Made by a program: the position numbers and the translations under genes. From Alphaproteobacteria bacterium (lineage in GTDB: Bacteria > Pseudomonadota > Alphaproteobacteria > GCA-2731375), in NCBI GenBank assembly GCA_016776605.1, contig JADHTB010000009.1, positions 95,453 through 159,452 of the forward strand: a DNA stretch of 64,000 nucleotides, written 5' to 3'. Shown here one piece after another: positions 8,196 to 16,865 of this stretch; the first letter of the stretch is position 1, and each line of letters opens with the position of its first letter. The notes under the pieces were generated by a model, which worked only from the letters and a program-made list of their open reading frames with translations, did not search any database and had not been told where the DNA came from.

Positions 8196-9512
8196 ATGCA
8201 TGTCACCATGATCGGAACCGGCTATGTCGGGTTGGTATCGGGCGCTTGTTTTTCCGAATTCGGCCATACCGTTACCTGCGTCGATAAGGATGCCGGCAAG
8301 ATCGAGGCCTTGCAGGCGGGCCGCATCCCAATTTTTGAACCGGGCCTTGAAAAACTGGTGGCGACCAACGTCGCGGCGGGCCGCCTGACCTTTACGACGG
8401 AATTGCAACGGCCCGTGGCGGATGCGGATGCGGTGTTTATCGCCGTGGGAACGCCGTCCCGCCGGGGTGATGGCCATGCGGATCTAAGCTATGTTTTTGA
8501 TGCCGCGCGCGAAGTGGCGGCGGCCCTGGACGGCTATACGGTGATCATCACCAAATCCACCGTGCCCGTCGGCACCGGGGCGGAAGTTGCCCGCATCGTT
8601 GGCGAAACCCGGCCGGATGCGGAATTCGATGTCGCCTCGAACCCGGAATTTTTGCGCGAAGGCGCCGCGATCAGCGATTTCATGCGCCCCGACCGGGTCG
8701 TCGTGGGCACCGAAAGCGACCGGGCCCGCGAGGTCATCCGCGAATTATACCGCTCCCTGTTCCTGAACGAGACGCCGGTGATGTTCACCTCGCGGCAGAC
8801 GGCTGAATTGATTAAATATGCCGCCAATGCCTTTCTCGCCACCAAGATCACCTTCATCAACGAGATCGCCAATCTGTGCGAGCAGGTTGACGCCAATGTC
8901 CAGGACGTGGCCCGCGGCATCGGCCTGGATGGCCGCATTGGCAACAAATTCCTGCACGCGGGGCCCGGCTATGGCGGCTCGTGCTTCCCCAAGGATACCC
9001 TGGCACTGTTGCGCACGGCCGAGAATTTTGGTCTGCCGTTAGACATCGTCAAGGCCACGGTGGCGGTCAATGATCAGCGCAAGAAAGATATGGCGCAAAA
9101 GGTGGTTGATGCCTGCGGCGGCTCGCTACAGGGCAAAATCGTTGCCGTCCTGGGCCTGACCTTCAAGCCGAACACCGACGATATGCGCGATTCCCCCAGT
9201 CTGGATATTATCCCGGCCCTGCTGGCGGCGGGCGCCAAAGTCCGCGCCCACGACCCCGAGGGCATGGACGAGGCCCGTAAATTGCTGGCTGACGTCGAAT
9301 TTTGCGGCGACCCCTATGATACCCTGGCCGGTGCGGATGTCCTGGCCATCATCACCGAGTGGAACGCCTACCGCGCCCTGGACATGCCCCGGGTGAAAGC
9401 GCTTTTGCGGGCGCCGGTCATGGTCGATATGCGCAATATCTATGATCCAGAGACCATGCGCGATCAGGGTTTCACCTATGTTTCAATTGGCCGTCCGACG
9501 GTCAAACCCTGA
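8196..9512 (+). CDS. ugd: UDP-glucose 6-dehydrogenase
   Basis: A 438-residue NAD-dependent enzyme oxidising UDP-glucose to UDP-glucuronate in two steps. The NAD-binding motif GTGYVGLV is at residues 7-14; the catalytic cysteine is C263 in GYGGSCFPKD, the general-base region is FINEIANLCE near 220-229, and the C-terminal UDP-binding domain holds GLTFKPNTDDMRDSPS. Length and domain order are those of bacterial Ugd/RkpK. It sits 45 bases after galU and 17 bases before phosphomannomutase, forming a sugar-nucleotide supply cluster. No polysaccharide glycosyltransferase genes are visible within the window. Confidence 0.95.
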   Translation: MHVTMIGTGYVGLVSGACFSEFGHTVTCVDKDAGKIEALQAGRIPIFEPGLEKLVATNVAAGRLTFTTELQRPVADADAVFIAVGTPSRRGDGHADLSYVFDAAREVAAALDGYTVIITKSTVPVGTGAEVARIVGETRPDAEFDVASNPEFLREGAAISDFMRPDRVVVGTESDRAREVIRELYRSLFLNETPVMFTSRQTAELIKYAANAFLATKITFINEIANLCEQVDANVQDVARGIGLDGRIGNKFLHAGPGYGGSCFPKDTLALLRTAENFGLPLDIVKATVAVNDQRKKDMAQKVVDACGGSLQGKIVAVLGLTFKPNTDDMRDSPSLDIIPALLAAGAKVRAHDPEGMDEARKLLADVEFCGDPYDTLAGADVLAIITEWNAYRALDMPRVKALLRAPVMVDMRNIYDPETMRDQGFTYVSIGRPTVKP

Positions 9513-9529
9513 ACCGGGGAAAAACAAGC

Positions 9530-10951
9530 ATGCAAAGTCATACTTTTCACAGCTCGGTGCTGCGCGAATACGACGTGCGCGGCGTGGTTGGCGATACCCT
9601 GTCCACGGCGGATGCTTATGCGGTTGGCCGCTCGTTCGGCTCCATAGTGGCGCGCGGGGGCGGGCGACGGGTCGCCGTCTGCTACGACGGCCGCCTGTCC
9701 TCGGTCGAGATGGCGGACCATGTGGTCAAGGGCCTGAATGCCGCCGGCATCGATGCCCTGCGGATCGGCCGCGGGCCGACGCCCATGCTGTATTTTTCGG
9801 TCTATCATTTGCAGGCCGATGCGGGCGTGATGATTACCGGCTCCCACAATCCGGCGGATTACAACGGCTTTAAAATGATGCTGGGCGGTAAAGCTTTTTT
9901 TGGCGATCAAATCCAGGAACTGGGCCGCCTGGCGACAATAGGGACCGCGGCGGGAGGAACGGCGGCCGACCCCCAGACGGGAGGATGGGCCCAGGGCGCG
10001 GGTGGATCGGAAGATCACGATGTGCGCCCGGCCTATTTGGAAGAGCTGGTCGCCGCCTATACCACGGATATCCCGCTGTCCGTCGCCTGGGACTGCGGCA
10101 ACGGCGTGGCCGGCGACATCCTGCCTGCATTGATCGCCCGCTTGCCCGGCCGCCATGTGGCCTTGAATGAGGTGGTGGATGGCACCTTCCCGGCCCATCA
10201 TCCCGATCCCACGGTGGCGGAAAATCTGGTGCAATTGCAGGCCGCCATACGCCAGGACAAATTGGATGTGGGGATCGGCTTTGACGGCGACGCCGACCGC
10301 ATCGGCGTGGTGGACGGCCAGGAGCGGATCATCTGGGGGGATCAATTGCTGGCGCTGCTGTCCCGCGATGTTCTGGCCGAGCGGCCCGGCAGCACTATTA
10401 TCGCCGATGTGAAGGCCAGCCAGGTGCTGTTCGATGAAATTGCCCGCCTGGGCGGCAAACCGTTGATGTACCGCACCGGCCATTCCCTGATCAAAAGCAA
10501 GATGGCCGAGACCGGCGCGCCCCTGGCCGGCGAAATGAGCGGGCACATATTTTTTGCCGACAAATATTATGGTTTCGACGATGCCTTGTATGTGGCGGTG
10601 CGGTTTCTGGATGCGGTGGCCCGCTCCGGACAAAGCGTCGCCGCGTTGCGCGACAGCCTGCCGCAAATGGTCAACACGCCCGAAGTCCGCTTTGAGTGCG
10701 ACGATACCCGTAAATTTCAGGTGGTGGATGAAGTCGTGGCCAATCTGCGGGCCCAGGGCGCCGAATTCTCCGATGTCGATGGCGCCCGTGTTTCCACCCC
10801 CGATGGCTGGTGGCTGGTCCGCGCCTCAAACACCCAGCCGGTCCTGGTGGTCCGCTGTGAAGCCTCTGATCAGGCTGGCCTGGACCGTCTGAAAGCCGCC
10901 GTTACCGACGCCCTGGCCCCCTGTGGGGTAACCCCGCCGACGGATTTTTAG
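9530..10951 (+). CDS. Phosphomannomutase/phosphoglucomutase
   Basis: A 473-residue alpha-D-phosphohexomutase that interconverts the 1- and 6-phosphates of mannose or glucose. The phosphoserine is S105 in MITGSHNPAD, the magnesium loop is GFDGDADRIG near residue 253, the sugar-binding loop is GEMSGHIFF, and the C-terminal phosphate-binding segment is RASNTQP. All four domains of the AlgC/ManB group are complete. The context after galU and ugd fits supply of glucose 1-phosphate to GalU. The stop codon overlaps by 4 bases the stop of the convergent flavoreductase gene. The manB versus pgm versus algC assignment cannot be made from sequence alone. Confidence 0.92.
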   Translation: MQSHTFHSSVLREYDVRGVVGDTLSTADAYAVGRSFGSIVARGGGRRVAVCYDGRLSSVEMADHVVKGLNAAGIDALRIGRGPTPMLYFSVYHLQADAGVMITGSHNPADYNGFKMMLGGKAFFGDQIQELGRLATIGTAAGGTAADPQTGGWAQGAGGSEDHDVRPAYLEELVAAYTTDIPLSVAWDCGNGVAGDILPALIARLPGRHVALNEVVDGTFPAHHPDPTVAENLVQLQAAIRQDKLDVGIGFDGDADRIGVVDGQERIIWGDQLLALLSRDVLAERPGSTIIADVKASQVLFDEIARLGGKPLMYRTGHSLIKSKMAETGAPLAGEMSGHIFFADKYYGFDDALYVAVRFLDAVARSGQSVAALRDSLPQMVNTPEVRFECDDTRKFQVVDEVVANLRAQGAEFSDVDGARVSTPDGWWLVRASNTQPVLVVRCEASDQAGLDRLKAAVTDALAPCGVTPPTDF

Positions 10952-12363
10952 CCGAATTTGCGCAAAAACTTAACGATGGCCCGGGTGCGGTCGGTGAACA
11001 GTTTCGGGATGAAATAGCTGCTGGCGGCGCGATGGCCGACCTCGCCAAAGGTAGGATAAGGCCAGATGGCCCCGGCCATGGCGCCTATTTTCAGACCCTG
11101 CTCCACCGCCATGACCCAGGGCTGGATCAGATCGCCGGCGTGCGGGCCGACGATGGAAGCCCCCAGGACGCGGCCATTCTTGGCGGTCACGATCTTGATC
11201 AGCCCATCCGTGTCCCGTTCCGCCTGGGCCCGGTCATTTTCCGCGAAGGGAAAGCGTAATATACGGATTTCCCCGGCCTGGGCCCTGGCCTGGTCTTCGA
11301 ACAGGCCCACATGGGCCAGCTCCGGGTCCGTATAGGTGACCCAGGGGATCGCCGTCTGCCTGGCCTTGGCCGGCAGACGAAACAGCGCATTACGGATCAC
11401 GATGCCGGCGTGATGTCCGGCCACATGAGTAAACTGCAAGCCACCAGCCACATCGCCAATAGCGAAGATCTTCTTGTTCGAGGTGCGCAGACGGCGGTCC
11501 ACTGCGATACCCTTGGCGGAATAATCCACCCCGGCGGCTTCCAGGTTTAGTCCCGCCACATTCGCCTGGCGCCCGGCGGCCACCAGCAAATGGCTGCCCG
11601 CCACCACATCGCCATTGTCCAGCCGGACGGCAACGCCGCCCGCTTTCCGGGCAGCGCTTTCAACCTTGACCCCGGTCAGAATATTGACCCCTTCCCTGGC
11701 CAGCCTGTCATGCACCACCCTGGCCAGTTCCGCGTCGTCATTGGCTAACAGCCGGGCCATTTCAATCAGCGTCACCTGGGTCCCCAGGCGCTGGTGGGCC
11801 TGGGCCATCTCGACCCCAATGGGGCCACCGCCAATAATAATCAGATGCGCCATGGCCTGGTTGCAAGCAAACAAAGTCTCGTTGGTCAGGTAGGGCACGT
11901 CATCCAAGCCGGGAATAGGCGGCACCATGGGGGATGAACCGGTGGCGATGACTATGCGGCGGGCCGTCACGGACTGCCCGTTGACGTCAATCTCGTGAGC
12001 TCCCACGAAGCGTGCCGAACCCTGGATCACGTTGACTCCCAGGGCCTGAAAACGTTCGACGGAATCATGCGGCGCGATGGCGGCGATGACGTCGTGCACG
12101 TGCTGACGCACCGCCACTGGATCCACGCGCAGAGGGCCGGCGGCAAGTCCGAACCGGCCAGCGTTGGCAATGTTATGGGCGGACCTGGCCGCGGCCAGCA
12201 ACGCCTTGGACGGCACGCAGCCAAAGTTCAGGCAATCACCGCCCATCAGATGCCGTTCCGCCAGGACGACGGAGGCGCCAAGCTGGCTGGCGCCGGCGGC
12301 CACGCTCAACCCGCCCGAACCGCCGCCGATGACGCAAATATCAACCTTCAGCCCAGCGCTCAT
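10948..12363 (-). CDS. Pyridine-nucleotide disulfide oxidoreductase (dihydrolipoamide dehydrogenase / mercuric reductase-like)
   Basis: A 471-residue class I flavoprotein disulfide reductase. The FAD motif GGGSGGLS is at residues 13-20, the redox cysteines are C44 and C49 in GGDCLNFGCVPSKA, the NAD(P)H motif is IIGGGPIGVEMA, and a second FAD segment is FAIGDVAGG. The dimerisation domain ends in YPTFGEVGHRA where lipoamide dehydrogenases have HPTxxE, so the catalytic His of the His-Glu pair is replaced by Tyr. The gene begins with a 4-base overlap with the upstream TVP38/TMEM64 gene, a common pairing. Mercury reduction is unlikely because no MerA C-terminal cysteine pair is seen. The substrate is unknown. 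Confidence 0.85.
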   Translation of the reverse strand: MSAGLKVDICVIGGGSGGLSVAAGASQLGASVVLAERHLMGGDCLNFGCVPSKALLAAARSAHNIANAGRFGLAAGPLRVDPVAVRQHVHDVIAAIAPHDSVERFQALGVNVIQGSARFVGAHEIDVNGQSVTARRIVIATGSSPMVPPIPGLDDVPYLTNETLFACNQAMAHLIIIGGGPIGVEMAQAHQRLGTQVTLIEMARLLANDDAELARVVHDRLAREGVNILTGVKVESAARKAGGVAVRLDNGDVVAGSHLLVAAGRQANVAGLNLEAAGVDYSAKGIAVDRRLRTSNKKIFAIGDVAGGLQFTHVAGHHAGIVIRNALFRLPAKARQTAIPWVTYTDPELAHVGLFEDQARAQAGEIRILRFPFAENDRAQAERDTDGLIKIVTAKNGRVLGASIVGPHAGDLIQPWVMAVEQGLKIGAMAGAIWPYPTFGEVGHRAASSYFIPKLFTDRTRAIVKFLRKFG

Positions 12364-13130
12364 CGGGCCGTGCCCTTGCCCTGCCCGCGGGCCCGAATAA
12401 ATTTATACAGCAGGGGCAAAGCCGACAAAACCGCCAGACCGAGCAGTGCCGCCAGAACGTCGTTGCTCATAAGCGAGCCGACCGACAATTCCTCGTCACT
12501 GTCCAGGATACTGTCCAGGCCGGTGCCAACCTGGGCAAAAACGAATGTGCCTGGAATGATGCCGATGAAGGTCGCCAACACATAGTCCCGCAATCTGACG
12601 CCCAAAAAGGCCGGAACCAAATTGACCAGAAAAAATGGAAACAGCGGAATCAACCGTAAAATCAGCAAATAATTGAAGGCGTTTTCCCGGAAGCCGTCTT
12701 CCATTTTCAGCAGGGCCGGGCCGGCCCTGGTCCGCAAGGGATCGCCTAGGGCGGTCTTGGCAATCAGGAAAACCGCCGTGGCGCCGATCGTGGCGCCCAA
12801 CACGACCAAACCCGTGGCGAGGATACTGCCGAAAAAAAATCCCCCGGTCACCGTCATCAGCAGGGCGCCGGGCAGGGAAAACGCCACCATCACCGCGTAG
12901 GCGGCAAGAAAACACAAGGCCATGACAACGGCGTGATCAGCGACATATTTGGCCAGATCGGCGCGGTACAGACGCAGGCTGTCCAGGCTAAGATATTCAT
13001 CGCCACCAGCCGCCAGAAAGGCGATCAAGCCAGCCGCTAGCACCAGCAAGGGCCACAATCGGCGCATCGACAGCAGCGGCGCCCGCGCGGCGGCGTTGTC
13101 ATCCCGTTTGCCTTGATTTTGGCCGCCCAT
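12360..13130 (-). CDS. TVP38/TMEM64 (VTT domain) membrane protein
   Basis: A 256-residue integral membrane protein of the TVP38/TMEM64/DedA-related group. A first membrane span at about 29-42 is followed by the VTT core: FSLPGALLMTVTGGFFFGS, then GATIGATAVFLIAK, and LRLIPLFPFFLVNLVPAFLGV, ending with a Pro-containing IIGIIPGTF segment and a last span near residue 226. Members are thought to act in lipid or small-solute movement across the membrane; the exact role is unsettled. It overlaps the following flavoreductase gene by 4 bases (ATGA-type) and is certainly translated with it. The start ATG at 13130 gives a short Lys/Arg-rich cytoplasmic lead. Confidence 0.87.
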   Translation of the reverse strand: MGGQNQGKRDDNAAARAPLLSMRRLWPLLVLAAGLIAFLAAGGDEYLSLDSLRLYRADLAKYVADHAVVMALCFLAAYAVMVAFSLPGALLMTVTGGFFFGSILATGLVVLGATIGATAVFLIAKTALGDPLRTRAGPALLKMEDGFRENAFNYLLILRLIPLFPFFLVNLVPAFLGVRLRDYVLATFIGIIPGTFVFAQVGTGLDSILDSDEELSVGSLMSNDVLAALLGLAVLSALPLLYKFIRARGQGKGTAR

Positions 13131-13297
13131 GGCAACACCCTAAAAAAATTATATGAGGCGGACTATAGCGTAATCCCCGCCTTGAACTAGCGCGGATCTG
13201 TCGCTGAATCGACAAGTCGATCATGTTATCGTGAAGACGCCCGCACCCCAGGCCAGGGCGGCCCGACAGGATGGTTGCATAAGGGGTCCAGGCGGCG

Positions 13298-13326
13298 TTG
13301 ACTTCTAGTAATCGAAACCGTATACA
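13298..13326 (+). promoter_or_regulatory. Sigma-70-type promoter for rpmH-rnpA
   Basis: TTGACT at 13298-13303 and TATACA at 13321-13326 are separated by exactly 17 bases, close to the bacterial housekeeping consensus. The -10 ends 54 bases before the rpmH start codon, leaving room for a short leader. It is the strongest promoter-like match noticed in the window, fitting a highly expressed ribosomal protein gene. Confidence 0.65.
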
Positions 13327-13380
13327 GCGCGTCTTGTTTTGGGCCCCTACCGGGTCTAATTTTATGATGGAGGTTGAGGG

Positions 13381-13515
13381 GTGAAACGCACCTACCAGCC
13401 CAGCAGACTGGTCCGTAAACGCCGGCATGGCTTTCGCCACCGCATGGCGACCGTTGGCGGCCGGCGTGTTCTGGCAAGTCGACGGTCCAGGGGCCGCAAG
13501 CTACTTTCGGCATAG
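13381..13515 (+). CDS. rpmH: 50S ribosomal protein L34
   Basis: A 44-residue, very basic protein beginning [18 protein letters not shown] and continuing [17 protein letters not shown], the canonical L34 sequence and length. It stabilises the large ribosomal subunit. The start codon is GTG, preceded by a strong GGAGG-containing ribosome-binding site (GATGGAGGTTGAGGG). It leads the rpmH-rnpA-yidD-yidC-engB-argB string and has its own promoter about 55 bases upstream. It is easily missed because of its small size and GTG start. Confidence 0.96.
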   Translation: MKRTYQPSRLVRKRRHGFRHRMATVGGRRVLASRRSRGRKLLSA

Positions 13516-13554
13516 GAATGATCTCGGCCTGGATTACTGGGCACGGGAGGCTCT

Positions 13555-14019
13555 GTGTGCAGTGAAATAGGGCATAGTGATTTGGCGCTCGTGCGCCTAA
13601 AAAGGCGCGTGGATTTTCTGCGCGTGGCCAGGTCCGGCCGTCGCTTCGCGACGCCTGGTCTTGTCTTGCAAGTCGCTGACCGGCAAGTCGCTGACCGGCA
13701 AGCCGGAAGCCATGGCGTCACAGGCATCACGGGGCGGCATTCTGGCATGGACGAAGGATCGGAGACTGCTGTGGGTATTGGCTTCACGGCCAGTAAAAAG
13801 GTTGGCAACGCTGTGGCGCGCAATCGCGCAAAACGGCGCTTGCGCGCAGCCGTGTCCGCGGTCATGCCAAAATATGCCGCAGGCGGCCATGACTATGTGC
13901 TGATCGGACGCAAGGCAACCCTGCAACGGCCCTACGCTGATCTGCTGACCGATTTGATGCGGGCACTGCGACGCACCAACAGTCTGACGCCAAACCATGT
14001 GGATCAGCCATCATCATGA
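13555..14019 (+). CDS. rnpA: Ribonuclease P protein component
   Basis: A 154-residue basic protein that assists the RNase P RNA in 5' maturation of tRNA. The N-terminal strand LKRRVDFLRVARSGRRFATPG and the RNR signature in VGNAVARNRAKRRLR (about residues 82-96) identify it. The start is GTG with GGGAGG just upstream. Between the first strands and the VGIGFTASKK strand lies an insertion of roughly 25 residues that includes a direct 15-base tandem duplication (13669-13698), encoding two copies of a VADRQ unit. That makes the protein longer than the usual 110-125 residues. It overlaps yidD by 4 bases. Confidence 0.93.
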   Translation: MCSEIGHSDLALVRLKRRVDFLRVARSGRRFATPGLVLQVADRQVADRQAGSHGVTGITGRHSGMDEGSETAVGIGFTASKKVGNAVARNRAKRRLRAAVSAVMPKYAAGGHDYVLIGRKATLQRPYADLLTDLMRALRRTNSLTPNHVDQPSS

Positions 14020-14333
14020 CCAACCTGGCAACCCTGGTGCTGCGCGGTGCGATCCACGCCTATCGCCTTTGCCTGGCGTCCCTGTTGCCTGGCCAATGCC
14101 GCTATCTGCCTAGTTGTTCTCATTACGGCCTGGAAGCGCTGCAACTGCATGGCCCCGTTTACGGCAGCTGGCTGACCCTGCGGCGTCTGTTACGGTGTCA
14201 GCCTTGGGGCGGCCATGGCCACGACCCGGTGCCGCGGACAATTCGGCCTCATCTGACCCGCCCCTTGGCTGGCCATCCGCTGGCGAGCCGCCGGCCAACG
14301 TATAAAATCGATAAAGCGACCCCACATGTCTGA
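14016..14333 (+). CDS. yidD: Membrane protein insertion efficiency factor YidD
   Basis: A 105-residue protein of the YidD family, which aids YidC-dependent insertion of inner-membrane proteins and lies peripherally at the membrane. The amphipathic N-terminal helix GAIHAYRLCLASLLP leads into the conserved CRYLPSCSHYGLEAL, and the later GSWLTLRRLLRCQPWGGHGHDPVP is diagnostic. Start and stop overlap both neighbours (4 bases with rnpA, 8 bases with yidC), so the three are translationally coupled. The C-terminal 25 residues are Pro/Arg-rich and variable as in other members. Confidence 0.93.
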   Translation: MTNLATLVLRGAIHAYRLCLASLLPGQCRYLPSCSHYGLEALQLHGPVYGSWLTLRRLLRCQPWGGHGHDPVPRTIRPHLTRPLAGHPLASRRPTYKIDKATPHV

Positions 14334-16104
14334 TCAACGCAATCTTATCATCGCAATCGGCTTATCCCTGGCGATCCTGTTGGGCTATCAATTCTTCTGG
14401 GAAAAGCCCCGGCAGGAACAGCGGCAGCAGCAACTGGTCGAAACTCAGGCCAGCCAAGGCTCGGGCGGATCAATGATCCCCACCGCACCCAATGCCTCGG
14501 GCGCCTCGGGATCGGGCAGTGCCGGAACCATACCGGGGGCGCCGGCGGCAATTGCCCCGCCGGGGGCGGCTAATACTGTCGCAAGCCGCGATGCCGCGTT
14601 GAAACAATCACCGCGCGTGACCGTTAACGGCACCCGGCTGGGCGGCTCCATTGCCCTAAAGGGCGCCCGCATCGACGACCTGACCCTACTGGACTACAAG
14701 GACACGATCGAGAAAGACAGCCCCGCCGTCACGCTGCTGTCGCCCCGTGGCGCCGCGAATCCATATTTTAGCCAATTCGGCTGGGTGCCCGTCGGCGATT
14801 TGAAGGTACCTGATGGCGAAACTATTTGGCGGGCCGACCGCCCGTCCCTGACACCGTCGCGGCCCCTGACCCTGAGCTGGGAAAACGGCCAGGGTGTACG
14901 CTTCATCCAGGTCATCGAAATCGACGATGCTTTTATGCTGACGGTGACCCAAAGAGTTGAAAATAATTCCGGACAGCCTATTTCAATCCATCCTTTTGGC
15001 CGCATTTCCCGCACGCATACGCCGAATACCTTGGGTTTTTATATCCTGCATGAAGGCCCGCTGGCGGTTTTCAACGACACCTTGAAGGAGGTCGACTACG
15101 ACGATATGCAGGAGGGCCCCGCCGATATGACGAAAAGCGTGGGCGGTTGGATCGGCATCACGGACAAATATTGGCTGGCGGCCCTGATCCCCGACCAAAA
15201 GGAACCCTTCGCCGGCACCTTCCGTTACAGCCAGCCTAACAAACAGGACACCTATCAGGCCGATTTCCTGACCCAGGCGCCGCAGGTGATCGCGCCGGGT
15301 GCAACGGCGCAAACCGTCAACCACGTCTTTGCCGGCGCCAAGGAAGTCCACCTGTTGGACAAATACGAAAAACAACTGGGCATTGCGCGGTTCGATTTGG
15401 CGGTGGATTTCGGCTGGTTCTATTTCCTGACCAAGCCGCTGTTCTTCGTGCTGGACTATTTCTTCAAGCTGCTGGGCAATTTCGGCCTGGCGATCATGTT
15501 GCTAACCGTTTGTGTCAAAGCATTATTCTTCCCCCTGGCCAACAAATCGTACAAGGCCATGAGCAAGATGAAGGCCCTGCAGCCGGAAATGACCAAGGTG
15601 CGGGAGCGTTTTGGCGACGACCGGACCAAGATGAACCAGGAAATGATGGCCCTCTACAAGAAGGAGAAGGTCAACCCGGCGGCGGGCTGTTTGCCTGTGG
15701 TGATCCAGATCCCGGTATTTTTCGCGCTTTATAAAGTCATGTTCGTGACCATCGAAATGCGCCACCAGCCGTTCTTTGGCTGGATCCATGATCTCTCGGC
15801 CCCGGACCCCATGTACATCTTCACTTTGTTCGGCGCCATTCCCTGGGACCCGCCACAATTTCTGATGATCGGCATCTGGCCGATCTTCATGGGCGCCAGC
15901 ATGTATATGCAACAACTACTGAACCCGCAGCCCGCCGATCCGGTACAGGCGAAGATCTTTCTGTTCATGCCGTTGTTTTTCACCTTCCTGCTAGGCAGTT
16001 TTCCTGCCGGTCTGGTGATCTATTGGACGTGGAACAATACGCTCTCCATCGCCCAACAATGGATCATCATGAAACGGATGGGTGTATCGATTAGGCCTAA
16101 GTAA
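14326..16104 (+). CDS. yidC: Membrane protein insertase YidC
   Basis: A 592-residue inner-membrane insertase/foldase, acting with or without SecYEG. TM1 is at about residues 5-20, followed by a low-complexity Gly/Ala/Pro/Ser linker to residue 90, the large periplasmic beta-sandwich domain to about 350, and the conserved C-terminal core. That core includes DFGWFYFLTKPLFFVLDYF, the coiled cytoplasmic loop (YKAMSKMKALQPEM, AGCLPVVIQIPVFFALYKV), and the last spans ending in FPAGLVIYWTWNNTLSIAQQ. This is the full Gram-negative form. It directly abuts engB. Confidence 0.96.
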   Translation: MSDQRNLIIAIGLSLAILLGYQFFWEKPRQEQRQQQLVETQASQGSGGSMIPTAPNASGASGSGSAGTIPGAPAAIAPPGAANTVASRDAALKQSPRVTVNGTRLGGSIALKGARIDDLTLLDYKDTIEKDSPAVTLLSPRGAANPYFSQFGWVPVGDLKVPDGETIWRADRPSLTPSRPLTLSWENGQGVRFIQVIEIDDAFMLTVTQRVENNSGQPISIHPFGRISRTHTPNTLGFYILHEGPLAVFNDTLKEVDYDDMQEGPADMTKSVGGWIGITDKYWLAALIPDQKEPFAGTFRYSQPNKQDTYQADFLTQAPQVIAPGATAQTVNHVFAGAKEVHLLDKYEKQLGIARFDLAVDFGWFYFLTKPLFFVLDYFFKLLGNFGLAIMLLTVCVKALFFPLANKSYKAMSKMKALQPEMTKVRERFGDDRTKMNQEMMALYKKEKVNPAAGCLPVVIQIPVFFALYKVMFVTIEMRHQPFFGWIHDLSAPDPMYIFTLFGAIPWDPPQFLMIGIWPIFMGASMYMQQLLNPQPADPVQAKIFLFMPLFFTFLLGSFPAGLVIYWTWNNTLSIAQQWIIMKRMGVSIRPK

Positions 16105-16845
16105 ATGCCACAGATCCCTGCTGGCGAAGACGATAGCACCAAAGCCGCCGCGGCTCTCGAGAGAGGGCGGCTATTATTTGCCCAGGAATGCGAATTCGTC
16201 ATGGGCGTGCGCACGGAGGCGGATTTACCGCAACCGGAACTACCCGAAGTGGCCTTCGCGGGCCGTTCCAACGTGGGTAAGTCCAGTTTGTTGAATGCGC
16301 TCACCAACCGGCGCACCCTGGCCCGTACCTCGAACACGCCGGGACGCACCCGCGAAGTCAATTTCTTCCGCCTTGGCGGGGAATTGATGCTGGTTGATCT
16401 GCCCGGCTATGGCTATGCCAAGGCCGGCAAGGAAGAAATCGCGCGTTGGAATAAATTGATCGAGGATTATCTGCGGGGCCGGGGCAATTTGCGCCGGGTC
16501 TGCCTGTTGATCGATGCCCGGCGCGGCATCGGGGCGCCTGACCGCGCGGTGATGGCGCTGTTGGACAAAGCGGCGGTAGTCTACCAAGTGGTGCTGACCA
16601 AAGTGGACAAGGAAAAGCCCGGCGCCCTGGCCAAAATACTGCAAACCGCGGCGGACGAAATCAGCAGCCATGCCGCCGCCTATCCGGAAATGCTAGCAAC
16701 CTCTGCCGCCAAGCGGACCGGCTTGGCGGAAGCCCGTGCCAGCTTTGCCGCGCTGACGGAAAGCGCATCGGCTGAAAGCACGCTGATTGAAAGCGCGCCG
16801 GCCGAAAGTACGCTGGCCGATAGTACCCTGGCGGATGAGGCATGA
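16105..16845 (+). CDS. engB: Ribosome biogenesis GTP-binding protein YsxC/EngB
   Basis: A 246-residue GTPase needed for late large-subunit assembly. G1 is GRSNVGKSS at residues 53-61, G2 the TPGRT at 78-82, G3 DLPG at 98-101, and G4 TKVD near residue 166; the Switch and C-terminal ATSAAKRTGL region are normal. The core ends near residue 212. The last 35 residues are an unusual Ser/Glu/Ala/Leu tail of imperfect AEST-L repeats not seen in typical members of about 200-215 residues. The ATG follows the yidC stop with no gap. Confidence 0.94.
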   Translation: MPQIPAGEDDSTKAAAALERGRLLFAQECEFVMGVRTEADLPQPELPEVAFAGRSNVGKSSLLNALTNRRTLARTSNTPGRTREVNFFRLGGELMLVDLPGYGYAKAGKEEIARWNKLIEDYLRGRGNLRRVCLLIDARRGIGAPDRAVMALLDKAAVVYQVVLTKVDKEKPGALAKILQTAADEISSHAAAYPEMLATSAAKRTGLAEARASFAALTESASAESTLIESAPAESTLADSTLADEA

Positions 16846-16865
16846 GTGGGTTATAAGCCGGCGCC

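Noticed and set aside
9476..10666. 396-codon minus-strand frame opposite phosphomannomutase
   Set aside because: Shadow of a gene with intact catalytic motifs on the other strand.
10948..12363. L-protein (dihydrolipoamide dehydrogenase) of the glycine cleavage system
   Set aside because: The catalytic His of HPTxxE is Tyr, and the gene is coupled to a TVP38 membrane protein far from gcv.
13131..13380. Replication origin next to rpmH
   Set aside because: In many bacteria oriC/dnaA is next to rpmH, but no DnaA-box cluster or dnaA gene is visible, and alphaproteobacterial origins are usually elsewhere.
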